DNA of 64,000 bases from Astrothelium macrocarpum. Taxonomy: Eukaryota; Ascomycota; Dothideomycetes; Trypetheliales; Trypetheliaceae. The translations under genes and the position numbers were made by a program. Of this stretch, positions 34,601-44,943 are shown piece by piece. The DNA is taken from assembly GCA_021030915.1 (NCBI GenBank), contig JAGEMR010000020.1:248001-312000 (forward strand), given 5' to 3'. Under the pieces are notes generated by a model, which was not told where the DNA came from, searched no databases, and saw only the letters and a program-made list of their open reading frames with translations. Numbering within the stretch: the first letter of the stretch is position 1; the number at the start of each line of letters is the position of its first letter.

Positions 34601-34938
34601 TGGTACGGATGCGAGAGCATCTGGAGGAGCGAGAGCGGAAGCGATTGGAAGCCGAGGAGGAGGCAGAAACGGGTGTTGTGACGAGACATGGCCGGCGAGA
34701 TGTCGAAAAGGATCTCGATCTTAAGCGCCATCCATGTCTAGAGTGGAAGAATGGAATGGCAATGAGAGAGATGGGGAGGCGACACGCAGAGCGCGCGGAG
34801 GGATCGGGAAGGAAGAAGGCCAAGAAGAAGGGAGTTGCGGAGGTGGTAGGGAAGAAGAAAAAGGTGCCAGAGCCGGAACCGGAGCCGGCCAAGGCCAAGA
34901 AGATGGAGACTAGAAGTACAAAGAGTGGAAGGAGGTGA
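31696..34938 (+). CDS. ITC1: ISW2-type chromatin remodelling subunit Itc1 (WAC, DDT, WHIM domains)
   Basis: Itc1 is the accessory subunit that pairs with the Isw2 ATPase to slide nucleosomes and repress genes. My model has exons 31696-31698, 31746-31811, 31874-33732, 33783-34938, giving 1027 residues. The protein opens M-VLFKRKPVKFLSTPHISDQ, the WAC-domain start shared by ACF1/Itc1 proteins. Because that conserved start begins at a 3' splice site, the initiator ATG must come from a separate exon, and ATG|GTAGCT at 31696 fits. The WAC domain continues through VFPDYESYIRRLDFYRQHDFTC. A DDT domain lies around LCQPFVLDSFTLDDFVDALL, an acidic stretch (EDDEDEEGEESDEED) follows, and a WHIM segment is at RTRPLGRDRFWNRYWWFERNG. 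The C terminus is highly basic. Confidence is high for identity and moderate for the first exon. Confidence 0.9.
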
Positions 34939-35863
34939 AAATTGATGGAGAAGTGGTGTATTGATACCCATGGATGCTAGTCCTGTTTCTTTTCGCACGT
35001 ACGGATATTGGTTCAAAATGGGAATTGCAGGCTATACGCGAACTGCGTGGATGTTCAAAGGTGACGTTATCTACTCCATTTTCGAGTTTGTGGGGCTAGG
35101 TGGTGGACTGACCATGGTGTGTGGGAATCGCCTTCTTTGGGCTCTTCTTGTAGAAATTTGGCTTTGCATAGCGACAGCATTGGGGTGGTGTTCTGTGCAT
35201 CTGGTTGGATTTCAAGGATGTGACTGCATAGCAATGGCCCTGAGGTATCCCAAGTCGACTGAAAAGCAGACCTACTGAAAAGCAAATCAATAGCCTATTA
35301 TTCCAATGATAGACTGACCATTTACATCCATCTCGAAAAGATGTATTATTCTAGAGCCAGTGAAATCCACACCAGAATAGACACGTACTTGCTCTCCAGC
35401 ACTTATTCGAGGCTGCCCGCAAGGCCTGTCACACTGAGCCTCAACGTCTCGACCAAACCAGCTTCGCTGAAACCGCGCCAGCAAATGTTTTGAGAGCAGA
35501 ACTCGAACTGCAATGCATAATAGTCAGACGCAAGCCGCTCCATCAGTGGTAAAAAGGGATTAGTGTCTCAGCCTGAGATCTGGCCTACGCCTACTCAGCC
35601 TCCCGCGCTTGGATCGAATCAATCATGCCATCAACGAGGCATCAAGCACGAGCACGGCTTGGACAGACTTTTGTTGAGTTATCTCCTCTTCGATACGTTC
35701 GCGTTGCTTGTCAAATACTCTATTTCTTCGCGTGTACTGCCCCAAAAAATTGCAGGCTTAATTTGATAGACGGAGCAACAGTATTTTGAGTCTCGAAGCA
35801 GATTTCCTCCTTTTTGATCTTCTGCTCGATCGTCTTATATCTCTCACTCCCCGACAGACCCAA
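34939..35863. other. intergenic, no supported gene
   Basis: 925 bp between ITC1 and the HET-domain gene. Only short unsupported ORFs are present. It contains the HET-gene promoter. Confidence 0.5.
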
Positions 35864-38448
35864 ATGGGTTCTCATCCAATCTCAAGTGCCCTTAACGAGG
35901 ATTCTGAGAGCCAGTATGATTCCGCTCCAACATCACCCCTTTCCACCCTTTCCCACCCTGCTAGTCCACCCTCTTCCAGACTACGGATACCTTCGTCGAC
36001 ACAAACTCCGCTATCCTCCCTACCAGCATCCTTTCCCGAACATCGGCTAGCTTTTCCGCCAAAAAGCGCATTAATTTCCACATCAAATGATCTGGCTGAT
36101 TCCGCGTCAACTTCTTCACGAGGCGTGCCATCGAATACGCAATCACGCTTTCATTTGCCCAACGGGCGAGATAGAGCACACAATGCTAGGATAGACCAAG
36201 ATTATGCAAGCATCTGGTCATTCGCTCGTGACCGGAAATTTCCCCTCAAATGCATCATTCCGGGTTATGACGCTATTCGTGCACCCGATTGCAAGATCAA
36301 ATCCTCCGTCTGTGATTTGTGTTTACAGTTCATTGTGAGTACGCTAGGCGTCCAGAATTATTCGTACTCTGGCACGCGGTGGGAGTCCAGAAATATTTCC
36401 ATTGCCTCCCCAGAAACGAGGGTAATTTTCCGTCATTATTCATCGCTGAGGATGTTGGAAAAGTCCGCTAACGCTGGCTGTGACCTGTGCTCCAAGATGA
36501 TCAAGTCCTCGACTGCAACGAAAGCCGATCAATTTATTTTGGGGACCTCAGACTCAGGCACACCTGATTCTCAGGAACTGCCTCTGATGTCCAAAAACCT
36601 TTGCACATTTTCGATGCTCCTATGCACGCAACTGGCGAAAGTCGAGAACATAGAAGATGTGGTCTTCCAGTTTGTATTGGCTGAAGACGAGAGAGACTGC
36701 TTGAATTTACCCATAGAAACGGGACGCTCACTCGTGCGCAGTCCATCCGCTCATTCAGGCTCTGACGAATGCTTTGATCAGATAATGGAATGGTATGGAA
36801 ATTGTATTTCCAAACATGACATGTGTTATCGTCAAAAAAATCCCCTGCCAAAGAGACTTCTAGACCTGTCGCCAGACGAACAAAATCCTAGAAAGGTCTC
36901 TTTAATTGAGTCCAAGGATTTGCAGACCGACTCAGAGAAAATCCGCTACATTGCTCTAAGTTATTGCTGGGGTGAACAGCAGGAATTCACCAGCACCAAG
37001 GAAAATGTAACCAGCATGCGAGGAGGGTTTGGGTTGGAAGATTTGCCGGCCGTGATGCAAGACGCGATCACTATCTGTAGAAGATGTGGATTTAAATATT
37101 TGTGGAGTAAGCAGCCTGTTCCTTTTCACTGGTGAACGCACGCCATGTTACAATGTGTGCACACGTGTGCTATGACTGTAGCTGTTTTCAGGTCTTATTA
37201 TTGACAAGTAGACTAGTTGATGCACTATGTATTCTTCAAAACGAGAGTGGTGAATGGCATACCGAAGCCGCAAAAATGGCAGATGTCTTTGGTGGGTGCG
37301 AATTCGCTCTCTCCGCACTGTCAAGCCCCAAAGCCTCAACAGGTATCTTGGGCAACCGAAATTTACAGCCAGTCGAACTTGGCACGGTCGATGTCTCATA
37401 TGGTACATGGCAGGACTCGGTCAAATTATTTGCTCGCAGGTTGATTCGACCGGTGGACGAAGAATTTCGTCGCTGTCCACTTAACAAAAGAGGATGGCCC
37501 CTCCAGGAGAAAATGTTAGCACCGGCAGTGCTGCACTATGGTCGTGACCAACTCATATGGGAATGCGATTCTTTGCTTCTCTGCTCTGAGACAGGCGAAA
37601 TTGAAAATACCTTGGGGACGGCTACACGGCTTTCCAGGGCGCTGGGCAGATCGGCGAAGGAAACGTTGGGCCTTTGGGAGATCATTATTGGAGAATTTAC
37701 CAAGCGTAAAATCACGTACGCAACAGATAGGCTGCTTGCAGTGTCGGGCATAGCATCGAAACTCCGGCAAGATAGAGCAATTAGCGGGCGTTATGTTGCA
37801 GGCCTTTGGGAAAGCAGTCTCGACTTCCAGATACTTTAGAGATCAGCCGGGCGTGTCTGGGGGGTGCACGACCTGCACATATCAACTTGGAGTTGGGCTC
37901 ACAGAACCAACGTAGTGGAGACGGATATCATGGGCAAACCTACCAGCGCCCTGTCGCAGCCGGCCCGCTTCTACTTTGCAAGTGATGCCGATGATAGAAG
38001 TAGCCAGAGCGGGACGACGATCCAAAGCTGTGCCATCACACTCAGAGGCTTCGTGGAGAGCATCAGTTCCACAGCAATCAATACCGATCCCCGGCCTTGT
38101 CTAGAGCTCGGGAGCTTCGTATACCTTGGTCTACCAGGCAGAAATAGCAGTTTGTTTCTTGACTATGTGCAACTGGGACCAGGCCCTTTCTTTTGCGTGA
38201 GAGTGCTCGAAGATGGCGGAATGGCAAATCCAGGGGAGACAGTGATCTATTATCTTGTCGTTGAGGAGGACAAGTCGTCCAGAGCCGAGGCTTTCAAGCA
38301 TCTGGGGCTGGTATGTACACGTGTGGGCATCTTGTTCTTGGCCAATGTACCGTTCGAGATGTTCACTCGCCCATATTCGGACATCCTTTGCAAGAATGGG
38401 AAGCCTTTGCTGACAGATGGAGACTGGAAAGACGTCGTTTTGATTTGA
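35864..38448 (+). pseudogene. HET-domain (heterokaryon incompatibility) protein gene with in-frame stop
   Basis: HET-domain proteins control non-self recognition and cell death in filamentous ascomycetes. Exons 35864-37106 and 37217 onward (110-nt intron) join in phase. The N-terminal Cys pairs (CDLCLQF, GCDLCSKM) precede the HET core: IRYIALSYCWG, LPAVMQDAITICRRCGFKYLWIDALCILQ, EAAKMADVFGGC. After AGLWESSLDFQIL a TAG at 37837-37839 stops translation at 621 residues. The same frame then continues for 202 codons to 38448 with HISTWSWAH, the usual C-terminal tryptophan motif of the family, and no further stop. A TGG-to-TAG change is the simplest explanation. Possible readings are a pseudogene, a truncated functional allele, stop read-through or sequencing error. 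Start ATG at 35864; the open frame extends 26 codons upstream without an ATG. Confidence 0.85.
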
Positions 38449-38782
38449 CCAGTACTTAACCAGTACAAAGGACGACCATTGACTGCGCCCCTATGCTGTA
38501 CACGTTTATAGGATGCAGGATGGCCCACGCAGACAAGCAAATAGCGTCGTGGATATGACTATTGACTAGGATAAGACGATGATTGTTTCTTTGGACATGA
38601 TAGTAAAGGTGACGCAGCTCGCTGGCGGGGACCAACTTCGAGCTTGTTGCGGGCCTCACGTAAGTCCGGAAGCTTGCATTTGCACGCAACTCAACCACCA
38701 ATCCCCTTTGCGCTCTACCTGCTACCCTCTGCCCTCCAGAAGTTGATGTTGTCTTTGTCGCATAAAGTCTCTGACATCCATC
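38449..38782. promoter_or_regulatory. SNX41 upstream region
   Basis: 334 bp between the end of the HET-gene frame and the SNX41 start, both on the plus strand. C/T-rich sequence precedes the SNX41 ATG. No defined site recognised. Confidence 0.4.
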
Positions 38783-41116
38783 ATGTGGAATGATGAGGAC
38801 AACAACCCTTATGCCGCCTTTGACCGTCGAGACTCGACCAATTCTGACGTAGTCTATCCCGGCTCACCAGGTGCTCGTCCGTTGTGCTCTACCATTTTCA
38901 ATTGGCTTGAGACTGAAGCCGACTTTCTAGGTTTCCGACAGACCTCTACGCCTCCTTCCGAAGATGACGACGCAAATCACGATCCCCCCGAATTCCTCTC
39001 GCGACCCCGCGATCTCAGCGACGAGAGCCTCGAAGATGACCAACCAACGCACAGTCAACTACCTCCCAAGAAAGGCGCTTACACCAGTCGGATAGAACAG
39101 ATCCTGTATGAGAACCCTGAACTGCAAATCGAAATCACCTACGCCGGCAAGAATCTCGAAAGTGGGGGGAGTTACATCGCCTACACCATCAGGACAGGTG
39201 TATGTTGTGCTTGACAAGGCCCTCTCAAGCATGCTAACATGCTTTCAAGGACATCGAGGTGCGGCGAAGATACTCGGAATTTGCGTCGTTACGGCAGACG
39301 CTTGTCAACCTTCACCCTACCCTAATCATCCCACCGATCCCGGAAAAGCATACCATGGCAGATTACGCAGCAAAACCGACAAAAGCAAAAGAAGACGCTG
39401 GCATCATTGAGTTGCGGAAACGAATGCTGGCCGTCTTCTTGAATCGGTGCCGTAAAATGCAACAGGTTCGAGACGATGGCGTTTGGCTGAGATTCCTTGA
39501 CCCCAACGCCAGCTGGGTTCGTTCAACAACACCCTGTATTTTGAAGCCCGCTAATTCATCGTTGTATCCCAGAGCGAAGTCATGCATTCTTATCCCGCGT
39601 CTTCTGTCCCCAAAAATGTTCTCAAGGCACCACCGCTCGATCCCGCCAACCCAACCTCAGCCCATGCCTTCCTCCCTGTACCTTCCGCCTCCGCCAAACT
39701 CAAATCATCCAACATTTCCTCCAGCACTGGCACACCCTCCTCGCCTCCTCCAGTAGCCTCTGCTCCATCCTCCGCTGCTCACACCATTCCTGGCCCTCAA
39801 ATATTCGGACGCTTTCCACCAAGTACTCAAACACTATCCGAACAAGACTTGGACCCCTATTTCGTCAATTTCGAATCGTCTGGCCGCGAACTGGAACAAC
39901 TCTTACAAGGGTCGATGGAGAAAGTCAATCGACGATCGCTCTCCCATCTTGCTGCAGTTGGCGATGACCTCGCCGAGCTAGGCATGCGCTTCAATGCCTT
40001 CTCCTTGGCCGAACAAGCCCCTTCCCTCGCAACAGCCATTGAGAAAATGGGCCAAGCCGCCGACGCCACCTACATTGCGACCCGGGACCTCTCCTCTACG
40101 CTGTCTGCTCAATTTGCCGAGCCCATGCGCGAGAGCGCCCAATTCGCTGGCGTTGTCCGCGCCGTCTTACGCTATCGTGTCCTCAAGCGCGTCCAAGAAG
40201 AAATGACGCGCGATGAGCTCGACAAGAAGCGCACGCTACTCGATAATCTTGAGCGCAGCGAGCTCGAGGCAAAACGTATCGACCAGTACCTCAGCTCCAG
40301 CGGCGTGCCCTCCGCAAGCCCAACCCCCAAACGCAGCTTTAGCACGGGTTCCCAGCGCGGAACGCCAGATCGTGGACGCCGCACAGATGCAGGGGGAGGG
40401 TTGGGTGGCGAGGAGGTGAACCCGGCAGCGGATACAGAGTCTATCGATTCGGATTTTCCCCCTACTCAAGGCGACAATAGCAGCGCTGCGTCGGGCTACG
40501 GGCATCCACCGTCAGCGAACCAGGGCTTGCCAACACGGAGTGAGCCGAATACGCCCCAGGCATCACATAAGAAGAGCCCAAGTAGTGGCGGCGGTGGCGG
40601 TGGGAATTTTGTGACGAATCGGATTTTTGGGAGAATCAATCATGCGATCCACGGGATTGTGGATGTGGATCCGGAGAGGACGCGGCGGGATCAGATTGGA
40701 AAAACAAGAGAGAGTCTGGTGCAGGTGAGTTAGTTATGTTTTACCTCTCTTGTTGGAATTTGATATCGGAGATGAGTGGTGTTTAGCGAATAGGTTTCCT
40801 TGGTCCGGATAGCCATGCACAAAGCTGACACATTTCTCGATTTAGCTTGAGCAAGCCCTCGAAATCTCAGAGCGGGACGTCAAAGATGCAAGCACGGGCG
40901 TATTAGAAGATCTCAAGCGGTTCCAGGCAGAGAAGGAGGATGATTTGAAACGATACATGGTACGTTCTCAGAATACGGTTTTTCCTTTCCTCTCTATACT
41001 TCAATTGTTGACGAATGTAGCTCGCGTACGCCCGCTGTCATATCGATTGGGCGAAAAAGAACATGCAGACGTGGGAGGAGGCGAGAGGCCAGGTTGAGAA
41101 CATTGAGATTCGGTGA
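38783..41116 (+). CDS. SNX41: Sorting nexin Snx41/Atg20 family (PX-BAR)
   Basis: A PX-BAR sorting nexin that binds PI3P on endosomes and, with Snx4, works in retrieval from endosomes to Golgi and in selective autophagy. Exons 38783-39199, 39250-39516, 39573-40724, 40846-40959, 41021-41116 give 681 residues, all in phase. The PX domain spans about residues 105-230. It contains SYIAYTIRTG, the phosphoinositide-binding RRRYSEFASLR just after the first intron, and the IIPPIPEKH proline motif. A Ser/Pro-rich linker and a BAR-like helical region (FNAFSLAEQAPSLATAIEKMGQAAD ... YRVLKRVQEEMTRDELDKKR) follow. The C terminus ends HIDWAKKNMQTWEEA. Snx41 and Atg20 are close paralogues and cannot be fully separated from one locus. 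It converges on the NFKBIL1-like gene. Confidence 0.9.
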
Positions 41117-41442
41117 TTGCACAATCTCTAGCAGAATTGGCTAGATTGACCGTGGTAATGGAACTAAGGTGAACATTGTCTACCAACACAGCGGCAGCCA
41201 TGTGCTGCTTGTGAGTCCCCGTTCCAAATGATGGAATGGGCTGGATTATAGAGTCCGTAGTGCAGCAGCAGAAAAAGATAAAGAAAAAGAAAAGATCATA
41301 CTGCTGCAGACAAGAAGTCTTTGTTGCATTGATTTTACTGGTGATCATCAACGGGAGCGAGCTCGCCCGGAGCATGCCACTTTGGACGAGCTCATTGCAC
41401 GACAAATGATGGTTTATGTCATTGGGGTATAGACTCGACAAT
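41117..41442. terminator. convergent 3' region between SNX41 and NFKBIL1-like gene
   Basis: 326 bp between two convergent stop codons, presumably holding both 3'UTRs and polyadenylation signals. An A-rich run with AAAGAAAAAGAAAAG lies near 41275-41295. No gene is seen. Confidence 0.4.
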
Positions 41443-42393
41443 TCAGTCCTTGCTTCTGCTAGCATTGTACATGGCATCCACAACCAAAAATACCGTGTTC
41501 ACAAACTTCATTGTTGCATTGTCAATATTTTGACCACCAAAGTGATGCTGGATCTTATCCGGATGCCAGCGTACTCGTTCCGATCTAAGCGTTGCACCCT
41601 TCGTCGCCGAGTCTAAGCCGGATAGCGCATTGTCGAAGAAAAGCTTAACGGCGTCTTTGGACACATGTTTCGCTCGACCTGACTCGACTGGCCAGGGAAT
41701 TTCCCCTCTGACATCGACTTTCTTCTCCTCTTCTCTATCATCATCACCGTCCGCCCTTTTCTTCCTCCTCGAGTGTAGCACTGCTTCCCAATCCCTCACA
41801 TATCTCTCCCAAACCTCCGTCCACTTGTCCATACTGACCTTCTCTCCCCGTTTTCGCAGCCTATCCTCAAACTCCTTCCTCCATTCTTCCTCTTCTTCCC
41901 ATCTCCGCCTCTCCTTTCTTTTGCTCCTCTCTCTCCTCTCCCTTTCCACCCGGTCCCTCTCCCTCTTTTCTCTCTCCTCGATCACATGCGCGTGGCTCCG
42001 CTCCCACATCCTCTCCCGCACGTAATTTGCATACTCATCATCTCCTACCGCACCACCGTATGCCCGTTCCGCCTCCGCCCGAGGGTACGTGTGCATTGGC
42101 TGTCCATAAACATGAGACCAGTAGTCGGCGCCCTCATCATCAGCAAGCGCATCAAAGAGAGCCTCGCGAAAGGCGTCACCGGCGTTTGCGATGGGGGAAG
42201 GTTCGCGGGCAGAGCGGTGGTGGGAGTGATGGTGACGATGATGTTTACGAGAATGGCGAGTCTCAAAACGGGCGCGACTGGTATGGTTTTGGGAAGGAAG
42301 ATCGTCTTCGTCGGTGTGTAGATCGGAGGGTCGAGGGCGTTTAAAGCGGAAAGGTTTTGGTTTAGAGTCGGGGTCGACGGCTTCGTCACTCAT
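41443..42393 (-). CDS. NF-kappa-B inhibitor-like protein 1 (NFKBIL1/IkBL) homologue with J-like domain
   Basis: Single-exon gene for a 316-residue highly charged protein. The N terminus is His/Arg/Ser-rich and the middle is an Arg/Glu coiled coil. The C terminus ends with the J-like signature ERVRWHPDKIQHHF followed by NATMKFVNTVFLVVDAMY, characteristic of fungal NFKBIL1-type proteins. Human NFKBIL1 has been linked to nuclear speckles and alternative splicing; the fungal role is not established. I start at the ATG at 42393. The frame is open 12 codons further upstream, but only to a GTG. It is divergent with the NSRP1-like gene across 266 bp. Confidence 0.85.
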   Translation of the reverse strand: MSDEAVDPDSKPKPFRFKRPRPSDLHTDEDDLPSQNHTSRARFETRHSRKHHRHHHSHHRSAREPSPIANAGDAFREALFDALADDEGADYWSHVYGQPMHTYPRAEAERAYGGAVGDDEYANYVRERMWERSHAHVIEEREKRERDRVERERRERSKRKERRRWEEEEEWRKEFEDRLRKRGEKVSMDKWTEVWERYVRDWEAVLHSRRKKRADGDDDREEEKKVDVRGEIPWPVESGRAKHVSKDAVKLFFDNALSGLDSATKGATLRSERVRWHPDKIQHHFGGQNIDNATMKFVNTVFLVVDAMYNASRSKD

Positions 42394-42659
42394 GGTGGTG
42401 GTTGTGGTGGTTGACGACAGATGAAACACTCTGACGAGATCTCAATAGGAGAGATCGTCCAGGACATGAGTATTTGCCAGGTACACAGGGACGGGAAGGG
42501 GTAACTGGGGAAGAGATCTGATGTCCATTCTTCCTCGGAGAATGACATTAAGTTCCACCCTTCCTTATCGATAGTGATTACATAAGCAGATAGGATGTTG
42601 AACTTTCGTCTTCGTCTCCATTTTGATGTATGCGCCGCTCTCGTTAACCCATTCTCACC
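42394..42659. promoter_or_regulatory. compact divergent promoter, NFKBIL1-like (-) and NSRP1-like (+)
   Basis: Only 266 bp separate the two start codons, so both promoters overlap or are shared. CATC/CTTC-rich blocks lie near both starts. No named factor site can be assigned. Confidence 0.55.
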
Positions 42660-43901
42660 ATGACATCCCTGAAACTTGGCCTAAATCTACCGAAAAAGAA
42701 TAAAATTCGACCGTCCCAGCCTGCGCCGGCAAAACGAAAGCCCATTTTTGGTGACGACGCAGACGATGACGATTCTACTCTTGCTTCCGAAACCAAGATA
42801 GAAGAAGTCGAAACCTTTGATTCTTCTCTTCCCTCGAAGTCGTCACGGCCTTCTCCCTCCTCAGTCGAACCCATATTGAAATCTTCATCCAACCAACTTT
42901 CTTCCAAACCACCGGTACCCAAGCTCCCCGAAACCTCTTCCGCCCCATCGCTCTCCGCTCTTCGCGATCAACATCGACATGAAGTCTCCGATCTCTCCCT
43001 GGATCCCTCAATCTACGACTACGATGCAGCTCATGACGTCATCGCTGCGCAACGTCGCGCTCTCTCTGCCACCAAATCCTCTTCCCGCTCCGCTACTTCT
43101 GGCCCACGGTACATGGCCTCGATTCTCTCAGCTGCAGAAACGCGCAAGCGGGACCAACTGCGGGCGCGGGACCGCTTGCTCCAGAAAGAAAGGGAGGCCG
43201 AGGGGGACACGTTCGCGGATAAGGAGGAATTCGTGACAGACGCTTATCGAGCCCAGCAAGAGGAGGTGCGCCGTGCAGAAGAGGAAGAACGGAAGAAGGA
43301 AGAGGAGGCAAGAAAGAAGGCCAAAGATGGCCTGGGGATCGGAATGCAATCGTTCTATAGAGAAATGATGAGGAGGGAAGAGCAGGAAGAGAGGGAGGTG
43401 GAGGAGGCTCTGAAGAAAGGATTAGGGAGCGAGGGCACAGGAGAAGAGGATGAGGGAGCGTGGGAGGCGCAGGAGAAGGAGCGTATGAAGGCGATTAAGG
43501 AGGCTGGGGGAAATGTGATGTTGGACGAGGAAGGGCAAGTGGGGGACAAACGCCAGTTGCTCTCTGCCGGATTGAATATCGCGCCAAGCAAGAAGAGCTC
43601 ATTACCGAAGCCCGGCGAAGGAATGAAGAACGCGTCAGTGGGTACCCAGATATCAGCAGCGAAGGGAAATGCAAGGAAAGCCATGCGAGAACGGCAGAGT
43701 AGGATGATGGAAGCTCAACTTGAGCAGGCAGCGAAGAGGGCGGCTGAAGAGGAAGATGAGGAAAGGAAGAAGATGGAGCGGGCAGCCAAGAGTAGGAAAA
43801 CTGAAGGAGAGATTAGTGATGCGAAAGCAAGATATCTGCAGCGCAAGAGGGAAAGAGAGGCGGCTGCTACAGAAGGCAAACAAGCTCCCCGAGACCCATA
43901 G
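42660..43901 (+). CDS. Nuclear speckle splicing regulatory protein 1 (NSRP1/CCDC55, DUF2040) homologue
   Basis: Single-exon gene for a 413-residue coiled-coil protein. The N terminus begins with LKLGLNLPKK and the KRKPIFGDDADDDD acidic motif. The conserved DUF2040 block follows: DPSIYDYDAAHDVIAAQR, then PRYMASILSAAETRKRDQL and ADKEEFVTDAYRAQQEE. Long Glu/Lys/Arg helices fill the remainder, and the C terminus is KARYLQRKRERE. NSRP1 in animals is an RS-related alternative-splicing factor; the fungal proteins are uncharacterised. The ATG at 42660 (CACCATG) is clear. It shares a 266-bp promoter with the NFKBIL1-like gene, so joint expression is plausible. Confidence 0.9.
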   Translation: MTSLKLGLNLPKKNKIRPSQPAPAKRKPIFGDDADDDDSTLASETKIEEVETFDSSLPSKSSRPSPSSVEPILKSSSNQLSSKPPVPKLPETSSAPSLSALRDQHRHEVSDLSLDPSIYDYDAAHDVIAAQRRALSATKSSSRSATSGPRYMASILSAAETRKRDQLRARDRLLQKEREAEGDTFADKEEFVTDAYRAQQEEVRRAEEEERKKEEEARKKAKDGLGIGMQSFYREMMRREEQEEREVEEALKKGLGSEGTGEEDEGAWEAQEKERMKAIKEAGGNVMLDEEGQVGDKRQLLSAGLNIAPSKKSSLPKPGEGMKNASVGTQISAAKGNARKAMRERQSRMMEAQLEQAAKRAAEEEDEERKKMERAAKSRKTEGEISDAKARYLQRKREREAAATEGKQAPRDP

Positions 43902-44514
43902 CAGTCTGACGTGCACGCCTTCGCATGTGAAATTGTTTGAAAGATTCGTGAGTATTGTGCAGTGCGCACCTGACAACAAAGGTGTGATCCGAAAGACTGT
44001 GTGCCATCTTTCTCCGCAATATCTCGAGCTTTCGGCGTGTATAGCTTTTAATCTATACACACTTGGGATCCGACCGAAAGCTTATGTCTTTATTTCCATG
44101 AGCTTGCCGTACCGTCTCAAAGCCTGGCAGCGAACGTAGAGCCGCATAATTGCACTTTGGTTCGAAAAGGCTCGCCTCATTACTTAGCCCGCTGCGCGTT
44201 TGTTCGATGCGGAATTGTGCATTGAGCGGCTTTGACAGCTTGACTTTTCCGAGACGAGGAGATTGCTTGGAAGCTTTGTGTAAAAGCAATCGCTGAACAG
44301 TTGAAAGCAAGAACTTGTGCATATCTAACAAGCGAATGTTACTGAATTTCAGGTCCTGGGACAAGTAGCACAGCTGTTCCTCGCGGAATCTCGTCTTTGA
44401 AATCCACGTTTTCATGAGAAACGTCCCCCATAAATATCCTCCTCAACCGAGCACTCCTCAGCTTGTCGCGAGCAGAACTCTTGGGTCATACATGGTTGCT
44501 CTTGGAAAATCAAC
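43902..44514. other. intergenic, no supported gene
   Basis: 613 bp after the NSRP1-like gene. A 120-codon minus-strand ORF lies at 44053-44415, but it has no recognisable family and looks like chance. The rest is presumably 3'UTR and the promoter of the small ORF that follows. Confidence 0.45.
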
Positions 44515-44943
44515 ATGATGAGCACTGCTTTGCTCATCACGTCCTTTCTCTACATCGCTTATCAACTCATTAGGCGATATTACTTTGCCTTTAGCTTCAG
44601 ACAACATGAGATCATACCCCAAAACGGAGCTCTGGGTGACATTCTCAACGACAATACTGAGGAATACGATGATCGAGTTGATGGGCGGAGTAATACGAGA
44701 GAAGGGGTGGATGGATACAGTATAACAACAGACGAAGAATGGATCTGGCGGGAACGCGAATGGGAAGCTGATTGGACTAGAGGAAACCAGGCAGTCTGTG
44801 ACGAGCCACTGTACCAAGAAAGAGAGACGTGGAGTGTGGAAAGCAGTGGACCAGATGTGATGCAAGGGACACTACGAAATGAGTTTGAACTCTTGGCCAG
44901 AGTTTCAAAGGAAGAGCACAAAATTTGGCATGAAGCGGACTGA
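44515..44943 (+). CDS. small hypothetical protein with N-terminal membrane segment
   Basis: A 142-residue ORF starting MMSTALLITSFLYIAYQLI, a likely single membrane anchor or signal anchor at about residues 3-20, followed by RRYYF. The rest is acidic and Trp/Glu-rich (EEWIWREREWEADWTRGNQ). No family recognised. A hydrophobic N terminus and a compositionally even soluble part favour a real gene. It stands alone, with 2.2 kb of gene-free DNA downstream, so it remains tentative. Confidence 0.45.
   Translation: MMSTALLITSFLYIAYQLIRRYYFAFSFRQHEIIPQNGALGDILNDNTEEYDDRVDGRSNTREGVDGYSITTDEEWIWREREWEADWTRGNQAVCDEPLYQERETWSVESSGPDVMQGTLRNEFELLARVSKEEHKIWHEAD

Noticed and set aside
41630..42344. Plus-strand Ser/Leu/Phe-rich ORFs opposite the NFKBIL1-like gene
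   Set aside because: Antisense shadows of charged low-complexity codons; the minus-strand protein has a recognisable J-like C terminus.
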